64,000 nt of DNA from Prauserella flavalba (GTDB lineage Bacteria > Actinomycetota > Actinomycetes > Mycobacteriales > Pseudonocardiaceae). The stretch covers positions 434,001-498,000 of the forward strand of contig NZ_MASU01000006.1 in NCBI RefSeq assembly GCF_003202235.1, given 5' to 3'. A program made the position numbers and the translations under genes. Shown one piece after another: positions 58,338 to 64,000 of this stretch; positions within the stretch are counted from its first letter, which is position 1; the number at the start of each line of letters is the position of its first letter. The notes beneath the pieces are model-generated. The model saw only the letters and a list, made by a program, of their open reading frames with translations, was not told where the DNA came from and searched no databases.

Positions 58338-59312
58338 TCACGCCGGGCGCCCGGCGAGCCTGCCGAGCAGGAACTCCCGCAGCCCTTCGAGGTCGGTATC
58401 CACCGCGACCTGGGTGAACGGCCCTCCCGTGAGCCCGTCGGTGTCAGCCTTCTGCGCCTGCGGGCGCCGGTCGGCGATCGTGGCGCCCCGGCCGGGGCCC
58501 GCCGAGCACTCCACCCGCACCGGCGCCGGCACCGTGCGCAGGATGCCGGGCCGGATCGCCTCGGCGACCGCCACCGCGTCGTGCACGACGATGCCCTCGA
58601 AGCCGAGCGTCCTGCTGTAGTGGGCGAGGTAGTCGGGGGTCAGCGCGTCGAGCGCCGCGCCGACCGGGCCGGACGCCGCGAGCCTGCCGAGCCAGGCGGC
58701 GTCGACAGCGCAGCGGTGGGTCAGATCCAGTGGCACGAGCGTGCACGGCACCTCGCCGCCCGCGAGCACGCGGTGCGCCGCCTCGGGGTCGCTCCAGACG
58801 TTGAACTCCGCCGCCGCCGTGGTGTTGCCGCCGGCCAGCCCGCCGCCCATGATCACGAGCCTGCCGATCCTGTCCGCAAGGGCTGGGTGCGCCGCGAGCA
58901 GCGCCGCGATGTTCGTCAGCGGACCGATCGGGGCGATGGTCACGGGCTCGTCGGCGGCTTCCAGCAGCGAGGCGAGCAGCGTCACTGCGTCGGTGGGCTC
59001 CAGCTCGCGGGCCGGCTCGGGCAGCGCGGCGGAGCGGCCCGAGAGCCCGTCGCTGCCGTGCACCGGGCGGGCCTCCCTCGGCTGCGGGTGCACCAGCGGC
59101 CGCGCGGCGCCCGCGGCGACGGGCACGTCGTCGCGCTTGCAGAGCGCGAGCACCCGCCGGGCGTTGCGGGTGGTGGCGGTGAGCGGGACGTTGCCGAACA
59201 CCGTGGTGACGCCGAGCAGGTCCACGTCGTCGGACAGCGCCGCCAGCGCGATCGCGAAAGCGTCGTCGACGCCGGGATCGGTGTCGATGATCAGCTTGGT
59301 TCCCAAGGTCAC
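58338..59312 (-). CDS. inosine-uridine preferring nucleoside hydrolase
   Basis: A 324-aa IU-nuc hydrolase. The Ca-binding N-terminus is LIIDTDPGVDDAFAIALA, followed by TTVFGNVPL, IGPLTNIAALLAAHP, IMGGGLAGGNTTAAAEFNVWSDPEAAHRVL and the C-terminal HDAVAVAEAI with the last metal Asp. It splits the N-glycosidic bond of nucleosides in salvage. The ATG at 59312 opens exactly before the DTDPG motif. It is divergent from the acyltransferase gene with a 42-base gap. Confidence 0.95.
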   Translation of the reverse strand: MTLGTKLIIDTDPGVDDAFAIALAALSDDVDLLGVTTVFGNVPLTATTRNARRVLALCKRDDVPVAAGAARPLVHPQPREARPVHGSDGLSGRSAALPEPARELEPTDAVTLLASLLEAADEPVTIAPIGPLTNIAALLAAHPALADRIGRLVIMGGGLAGGNTTAAAEFNVWSDPEAAHRVLAGGEVPCTLVPLDLTHRCAVDAAWLGRLAASGPVGAALDALTPDYLAHYSRTLGFEGIVVHDAVAVAEAIRPGILRTVPAPVRVECSAGPGRGATIADRRPQAQKADTDGLTGGPFTQVAVDTDLEGLREFLLGRLAGRPA

Positions 59313-59354
59313 TCCTCGAACTCGGCGCTACCACCCACAGGTTACGGTCACCCC

Positions 59355-60110
59355 ATGACGTCCATGTGGGGATCGCCGGTGCTCTCGCGGGTGCAGGCCT
59401 GGCGGCGGGGGCGCAGGGACCCCCGGCAGGCGAAGTTCCTGACCACCGACTCGCTGCGCTGGATCGTGCGCAACCGCGCCTTCACGCCGTGGTACCTCGT
59501 GCGCTACTGGCGCCTGCTGAAGTTCCGGATCGCCAACCCGCACATCGTGCTGCGCGGCATGGTCTTCCTCGGCAAGAACGTGGAGATCCACTGCCGTCCC
59601 GGCTACGGGCGGATGGAGATCGGCCGCTGGGTGCACATCGGCGACGGCAACGCCATCCGCTGTCACGAGGGCTCGCTGCGCATCGGCGACAAGACCGTGT
59701 TCGGCAGGCAGAACGTCGTCAACGGCTACCTCGACATCGAGCTCGGCGCCGCGACGCTCGTGGCCGACTGGGTCTACATCTGCGACTTCGACCACGTGAC
59801 GGCCGACATCAACCTGCCGATCAAGGACCAGGGCATCGTCAAGTCGCCGGTGCGGATCGGCCCGGACACCTGGATCGGCACGAAGGTCTCGGTGCTCAAG
59901 GGCACGCGCGTCGGCCGCGGCTGCGTACTCGGCGCGCACGCGGTGGTGCGGGGCGACATCCCGGACTACGCGATCGCGGTGGGCTCGCCCGCGCGGGTCG
60001 TGCGCGACCGCAAGGCCGACTACGAGGCCGACGCCGAACGGCGCGAGGCCGTCAAGGACATGGCGCGCAAGGCGAACAAGGCGCTGCAGAAAACCCTCGG
60101 CGAGGGGTGA
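59355..60110 (+). CDS. left-handed beta-helix (hexapeptide) acyltransferase
   Basis: A 251-aa LbetaH acyltransferase. The hexapeptide region (~70-210) has V/I-G-x-x-x-x repeats including IGRWVHIGDGNAI, DKTVFGRQNVV, GPDTWIGTKVSVLKGTRVGRGCVLGAHAVV and ends with GSPARVVRD, the hallmark of O-acetyltransferases. The N-terminal ~60 residues are basic and helical (LTTDSLRWIVRNRAFTPWYLVRYWRLLKF), perhaps for membrane contact. It probably acetylates a sugar or cell-wall glycan. ATG 59355 was chosen because upstream frame content is non-homologous. Confidence 0.88.
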   Translation: MTSMWGSPVLSRVQAWRRGRRDPRQAKFLTTDSLRWIVRNRAFTPWYLVRYWRLLKFRIANPHIVLRGMVFLGKNVEIHCRPGYGRMEIGRWVHIGDGNAIRCHEGSLRIGDKTVFGRQNVVNGYLDIELGAATLVADWVYICDFDHVTADINLPIKDQGIVKSPVRIGPDTWIGTKVSVLKGTRVGRGCVLGAHAVVRGDIPDYAIAVGSPARVVRDRKADYEADAERREAVKDMARKANKALQKTLGEG

Positions 60111-60149
60111 GGATCGCACGGATCCGGCATGGGGGACTTTCCGCCGTAG

Positions 60150-60172
60150 TAGTTAGCCGCTATAACTAACTA
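60150..60172. promoter_or_regulatory. TAGTTAG-N9-CTAACTA inverted repeat
   Basis: Perfect 7-bp arms lie 80 bases before the M14 carboxypeptidase start. The AT-rich spacer contains TATAA. In such GC-rich DNA this looks like an operator or promoter element for the gene at 60253. The protein that binds it is unknown. Confidence 0.45.
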
Positions 60173-60252
60173 TCACGGTGGCGTCACCGCAACACCACAG
60201 CCGACAAACCCGCGCTCCGGCGCGGGTTCCTTGCAGAGCCTGAGGAGTTGCC

Positions 60253-61518
60253 GTGCCCAGACGTTCCCTCCTGGCCGCCGTCACCGGCGCCACCGTGCTC
60301 GCGCTCGTCACCGCGACCACGCCCGCCCTCGCGCAGCCCGTCGCCCCGGGAGCCCCCGCGGCCGGGCAGTGCAGCGACGAGCCGCGCGACCTGCCCGTGC
60401 ACGAGTTCACCGACCACCGCGAGCTGGGCGTCGAGCTCTCCCGCATCGAGCGGGTCAGTGGCGGCGCGGTGGACGTGACCGAGGTGGGCCGCAGCAACCG
60501 CGGCCGGGAGGTCTGGGCCGCGCGGGTCGGCACCGGGCCCAAGGCCGTGCTGATCACCAGCGAGATCCACGGCAACGAGAAGACCGGCACCGACGCGATC
60601 CTGCGCCTGCTCGACTTCCTCGGCACCAGCGACTCCCCCAAGGCCGAGCGCTGGCGGTCCGAGGTGACCGTGGTCGCGATCCCGAAGATGAACCCCGACG
60701 GCGCCGAGCTCGACCGCCGCGGCAACGACATGACGTGGGACGAGGTCACCGCCCGGTTCCCGCAGCTGCGCGGCAGCGAGCCCGCGTGGAACTACTACAC
60801 CACCCCGCGCCAGGGCGACGACTACGCGCAGCGGCCCGGTTTCGACGTCAACCGCGACTACAACCCCGATCTGTCCTACGAGCCGAAGGCGGAGGACTTC
60901 CCCGGTACGTCGGCCGACACCGGCTGGTACATCACGCCCGAGTCGCGCATCGTCCGTGACGTCTACAAGGGCCTCGTCGCGGAGTTCGGTGAGGTGGACA
61001 CCTACGTCGACCTGCACCACCAGGGCGCCTGCTACGTGATGCCGGACGACCCGGGCCGCTTCGTCACCCTGTCGATCTCCGGCAAGTTCGTCGACGACCC
61101 GGCCACCACCCCGGGCTACGAGGAGTACGCCGACACCTACGACCTGGACTACTCGAAGCAGCTCAACGTCGCCGTCTACAACGCACTGCAGGGCCGGGCC
61201 AACAACAACCCGCTCTTCGGCAACATCACGCTGTACCCGCAGGACACCAACCTCCCCGGCACGGGGCTCGGCTCGTTCGCCCTCAACGGCAGCGGCGCGG
61301 TGCTGTTCGAGGTGCGCGGGCAGACGCAGACGCTGGGCCAGAAATACCGGGCGCAGCTGACCCAGGCCGTCTACATCGGACTCGACGGCATGCTGTCGTC
61401 GATCGCGAGCGGCCAGGTGGAGAACCTCGACCCGGCCGTCTACGACACCATCCCGCCGCGCGGCCCCAGCATCGGTGACGCCGCCGAGCGACGGAGCCTC
61501 CAGGTCCTGGAGCCCTAA
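60253..61518 (+). CDS. secreted M14-family zinc carboxypeptidase
   Basis: A 421-aa exported metallocarboxypeptidase. A signal peptide (SLLAAVTGATVLALVTATTPALAQ) is cleaved near residue 27. Zinc ligands lie in SEIHGNEKTG (His ~106, Glu ~109) and VDLHHQG (His ~254). The catalytic Glu is in VLFEVRGQ (~353). Substrate Arg/Asn are near FDVNRDYNPD. It removes C-terminal residues from peptides outside the cell. GTG 60253 gives the signal peptide directly. An AT-rich inverted repeat lies upstream (60150-60172). Confidence 0.93.
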   Translation: MPRRSLLAAVTGATVLALVTATTPALAQPVAPGAPAAGQCSDEPRDLPVHEFTDHRELGVELSRIERVSGGAVDVTEVGRSNRGREVWAARVGTGPKAVLITSEIHGNEKTGTDAILRLLDFLGTSDSPKAERWRSEVTVVAIPKMNPDGAELDRRGNDMTWDEVTARFPQLRGSEPAWNYYTTPRQGDDYAQRPGFDVNRDYNPDLSYEPKAEDFPGTSADTGWYITPESRIVRDVYKGLVAEFGEVDTYVDLHHQGACYVMPDDPGRFVTLSISGKFVDDPATTPGYEEYADTYDLDYSKQLNVAVYNALQGRANNNPLFGNITLYPQDTNLPGTGLGSFALNGSGAVLFEVRGQTQTLGQKYRAQLTQAVYIGLDGMLSSIASGQVENLDPAVYDTIPPRGPSIGDAAERRSLQVLEP

Positions 61519-61649
61519 CTCCTCTGCGGTCGGTGGTGCTCTGCGATGCCGGGCGGCACGATGGTGTCGTCGCTGGGGTCCGCGATCAGCGGGAGCGCCG
61601 GCGCGCCCGACCGCATCGCCACGGATCCCGGCAGGAGACACGAGACACC

Positions 61650-62108
61650 ATGACCCACACCGAGCAGCGCGGCTCGCTCCAGCGGATGGACAACATCGCC
61701 ATCGTCGTCGACGACCTCGCCGCGGCCACGGCGTTCTTCACCGAACTCGGCATGGAGCTGGAGGGCGAGGCGACGCTGGAGGGCGGCCTGGTGGACCGCC
61801 TCATCAGTCTCGACGGAGTGCGAACCGACATCGCGATGATGCGTCTCCCGGACGCGCCCGGACGGATCGAGCTGACCAAATATCACACGCCGGTGAGCCC
61901 GGGTGCCGACCAGCCCGCCCCGGTGAACGCGCTGGGCCTGCACCGCATCATGTTCGCCGTCCACGACATCGAGGACGTCATCGAACGCCTGAAGCCGCAC
62001 GGCGCCGCACTCGTCGGCGAGGTGGTGCGGTACGGCGACAGCCATCGGCTCGCCTACCTGCGTGGCCCCGCCGGCATCGTCGTCGCGCTGGCCGAGCAGC
62101 TCGGCTGA
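61650..62108 (+). CDS. VOC family (glyoxalase/bleomycin-resistance-like) protein
   Basis: A 152-aa single VOC domain protein: LQRMDNIAIVVDDLAAATAFFTELGM at the N-terminus, IELTKYHTPV in the middle and LHRIMFAVHDIEDVIERL before the final VALAEQ. Metal residues (Asn/His, Glu, His) are partly present, so it may be a dioxygenase-, glyoxalase- or binding-type member. ATG 61650 is preceded by CAGGAGA at long spacing. It is convergent with ramB (13-base gap) and unrelated to the VOC pseudogene at 56770. Confidence 0.82.
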   Translation: MTHTEQRGSLQRMDNIAIVVDDLAAATAFFTELGMELEGEATLEGGLVDRLISLDGVRTDIAMMRLPDAPGRIELTKYHTPVSPGADQPAPVNALGLHRIMFAVHDIEDVIERLKPHGAALVGEVVRYGDSHRLAYLRGPAGIVVALAEQLG

Positions 62109-62121
62109 CCGGCAAGGTCCG

Positions 62122-63558
62122 TCAGGTGTCGGCCGCCTTCGGGACGGCGGGGTAGGGCACGAACGTGCTCGTGTTCTCGTCCACGGTGAGCTGCTTGCCG
62201 ATGGTCGGGAACGCCCGCTGCGGGCAGGCAGGGCGGTCGCACACCTTGCAGCCCATGCCGATGGGGGTCGCGGCCGCCCGGTCGTCGAGGTCGAGGCCGG
62301 TCGAGTAGATGAGCCGCCGCGCGTGCCGCAGCTCGCAGCCGAGGCCGACGCTGAACATCTTGCCGGGGCTGCCGTAGCCGCCGATGTTGCGGGCGATCGT
62401 GCGCGCGATCCAGAAGTAGCTCTTGCCGTCGGGCAGCGTCGCGATCTGGGTGATGATCTTGCCGGGTGAGGTGAACGCCTCGTAGATGCACCACAGCGGG
62501 CACGCGCCGCCGACGCGGGAGAAGTGGAAACCGGCCGCCGACTGCCGCTTCGACATGTTGCCCGCCCGGTCGACGCGCACGAACGAGAACGGCACGCCGC
62601 GCGCCTTCGGCCGCTGCAGCGTGGAGAGCCGGTGGCACACCGTCTCGAAACCGACTCCGAAGTGGTCGCACAGCCGCTCGATGTCGTAGCGGTACTTCTC
62701 CGCCGTGGACAGGAACGGGCCGTAGGGCAGGATCAGCGCGCCCGCGAAGTAGTTCGCGAGCCCGACCCTCGCCAGTGAGCGGGCGGCCGGTCCGGAGAAC
62801 GCCCACGAGTCGGCGAGCTCGGTGATCAGGTCGTCGTACTCCAGCAGCGCGATCTGCGAGGCCATGCGGAACGCGCGCTGCCCGATGCGCAGGCTCGGCG
62901 CGAGCCGCAGGATCCGGGCGTCCGGCTCGTACCGGTGCTGCTGGCCCGCCGCCTCGTCGATGCCCTCGCTGGTCACCGTCACGCCGTAGTGGCCGGTGAG
63001 CCGGTCGAGCAGCACGCGGTGCACGTCGCCGCGGCGCAGCCCCATCTCGGCCGACATCGCCTCAGCCCGCTCGTCGAGCTCGGCGACGTAGTTCTCCCGC
63101 TCGTAGAAGAAGTCGCGGACCTCCTCGTGCGGCAGCGCCGCGGCGGCGCTGCCGTGCAGGCCGGTGCCGTTCTCGGCGACCAGCGCGGCCGTGGTCTCCA
63201 CGGCGTTGCGGTAGGAGCGGTGCAGTTTCACCAGTGCCTGCGCGATCGTGGGCAGGTTGGTGGCGAGCTCGTTGAGCTCACTCGTGGTCGCCTCCAGCCC
63301 GATCGCCTCGTCGAGCAGGGCCTCGCGCGCGTCGGCGACGAGCCTCGCGGTGTCGTTGTTGGCGAAGAACTCGGTGTCGACGCCGAACGCCTCGGTGATC
63401 CGCAGCAGCACTGGAACGGTCAAGGGGCGGGTGTTGTGCTCGATCTGGTTGAGGTAGCTGGGGCTGATCTCCAGCAGCCTCGCCAGGTCGGCCTGGCTCA
63501 TCGAGCGGCTCTCGCGCAGATGCCGCAGCTTCGCGCCGGCGAAAGTCTTGTCCACCAT
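62122..63558 (-). CDS. ramB: RamB-type XRE transcriptional regulator of glyoxylate/acetate metabolism
   Basis: A 478-aa regulator. The XRE helix-turn-helix is at residues ~9-62 ([27 protein letters not shown] in part). A central IrrE/ImmA-like fold follows, and the C-terminal short-chain-acyl regulator domain has conserved Cys ([22 protein letters not shown]) and IPIGMGC-like segments. The corynebacterial and mycobacterial RamB represses or activates aceA/aceB according to acyl-CoA state. It is divergent from isocitrate lyase across 222 bases holding RamB-like sites, which fits that job precisely. ATG 63558 opens the HTH directly. Confidence 0.95.
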   Translation of the reverse strand: MVDKTFAGAKLRHLRESRSMSQADLARLLEISPSYLNQIEHNTRPLTVPVLLRITEAFGVDTEFFANNDTARLVADAREALLDEAIGLEATTSELNELATNLPTIAQALVKLHRSYRNAVETTAALVAENGTGLHGSAAAALPHEEVRDFFYERENYVAELDERAEAMSAEMGLRRGDVHRVLLDRLTGHYGVTVTSEGIDEAAGQQHRYEPDARILRLAPSLRIGQRAFRMASQIALLEYDDLITELADSWAFSGPAARSLARVGLANYFAGALILPYGPFLSTAEKYRYDIERLCDHFGVGFETVCHRLSTLQRPKARGVPFSFVRVDRAGNMSKRQSAAGFHFSRVGGACPLWCIYEAFTSPGKIITQIATLPDGKSYFWIARTIARNIGGYGSPGKMFSVGLGCELRHARRLIYSTGLDLDDRAAATPIGMGCKVCDRPACPQRAFPTIGKQLTVDENTSTFVPYPAVPKAADT

Positions 63559-63631
63559 CGGCCTTCTCCTCGGAGATCTTCCGGCCCGTACCGATCAAGG
63601 AACCGGTTCAGTCCCCAACTTTTCTGTGACG

Positions 63632-63768
63632 TGCGAAGCGGCGCTTCGCAACCTTCGCAACATGCTACGGAGATTTCGCAAAATTTGGCAAATTGGAGCT
63701 GTGGCGTCGTTTCCGCAGCACATGTCATGGTCAGACGGACAGCGAGGCAATCGCAAAGTTTGCAAAGG
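63632..63768. promoter_or_regulatory. RamB-type operator region between ramB and aceA
   Basis: AAAGTTTGCAAA (within 63752-63768) is close to the RamB consensus (A/G)(A/C)ACTTTGCAAA. A second related site, GCAAAATTTGGCAAATT, lies at 63678-63694. TGCGAAGC-ggc-GCTTCGCA (63632-63650) is a perfect 8-bp inverted repeat nearby. The first site lies just before the aceA ribosome-binding site. Confidence 0.65.
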
Positions 63769-63780
63769 TGGAGACGTCCA

Positions 63781-64000
63781 ATGGTTCAGAACCTCGAGCA
63801 GGCCGCCGCGGAGCTGGCGAAGCAGTGGGAGACCGACCCGCGCTGGAAGGGCGTGAAGCGCTCCTACACCGCGGCGGACGTGGTGAAGCTGCGTGGCAGC
63901 GTCGTCGAGGAGCACACGCTGGCCCGGCGCGGCGCCGAGAAGCTGTGGAAGCTGCTGCACACCGAGGACTACGTGCACTCGCTGGGTGCGCTGACCGGTA
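63781..64000 (+). CDS. aceA: isocitrate lyase, N-terminal part (cut by window end)
   Basis: The 73 visible residues ([40 protein letters not shown] onward, given in part) match the N-terminus of actinobacterial isocitrate lyases, including the [12 protein letters not shown] helix and [10 protein letters not shown]. The enzyme splits isocitrate to glyoxylate and succinate. ATG 63781 has AAGGTGGA at good spacing. It lies head-to-head with ramB, as in Corynebacterium and Mycobacterium. Confidence 0.93.
   Translation, partial: MVQNLEQAAAELAKQWETDPRWKGVKRSYTAADVVKLRGSVVEEHTLARRGAEKLWKLLHTEDYVHSLGALTG

Overview
The window is high-GC actinomycete DNA. Frequent GTG/TTG starts, a crotonyl-CoA carboxylase/reductase, a RamB-type glyoxylate regulator beside isocitrate lyase, DivIVA-like and pHisteg-cyclase proteins, and AAGGTGGCCTT-core intergenic palindromes all suggest the family Pseudonocardiaceae (Amycolatopsis, Saccharomonospora or Prauserella-like). 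Genus is inferred from gene style, not from a marker. It looks like ordinary chromosome: no integrase, transposase, phage gene or CRISPR array was seen.

Layout. 1-1.3 kb: the end of a membrane gene, a 65-aa ORF with an internal hairpin, and a receiver-less PhoB-type DNA-binding protein overlapped by a zinc-finger reading frame. 1.3-2 kb: a DUF305 lipoprotein. 2.0-7.7 kb: the most interesting block, a catabolic operon (YihN/YqcE-like MFS importer, SDR, FAD oxidase, FGGY kinase) that matches the poorly understood E. coli ygc/yqcE gene set, with a GlpP-family RNA antiterminator gene converging on it. Its 5' leader carries a consensus promoter, a strong U-tailed intrinsic terminator and a competing antiterminator stem. 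7.8-11.1 kb: a methyltransferase and three unrecognised membrane proteins. 11.5-16 kb: tRNA-Lys, an L,D-transpeptidase, tRNA-His, orn, a PDZ-less S1C protease and an Erm-like methyltransferase. 16-25 kb: AlkA-like glycosylase, M50-like peptidase, proA, a DEAD-box helicase, an operon of universal stress protein and pHisteg-type cyclase, a DivIVA-like coiled coil, and ccr.

25-32.5 kb: SPW protein, TetR, methylmalonyl-CoA epimerase, thiolase, MeaB GTPase, MBL hydrolase, and a MocR regulator divergent from an AhpD-like/PEP-mutase-like pair. With ccr these supply several steps of ethylmalonyl-CoA/methylmalonyl-CoA metabolism, although the mutase itself is not here. 32.5-40.6 kb: palindromic repeats, a LacI/mannose-6-phosphate isomerase pair, an ABC-2 exporter, DUF3817 protein, MarR, and an apparent insertion that split an MTH1187-family gene, followed by thioredoxin-like YbbN.

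40.6-51.8 kb: Zn-peptidase lipoprotein, glycogen phosphorylase, a solo ABC ATPase, enoyl-CoA hydratase with two methyltransferase-fold genes, a 21-bp-period inverted repeat array, the PhoD operon and SixA. 51.8-57 kb: a PadR-linked accessory block (ABC exporter, divergent P450, imine-reductase-like enzyme) and a frameshifted VOC pseudogene. 57-64 kb: NlpC/P60 protein, nucleoside hydrolase, hexapeptide acyltransferase, M14 carboxypeptidase, VOC protein, ramB and the start of aceA, with RamB-like sites between the last two.
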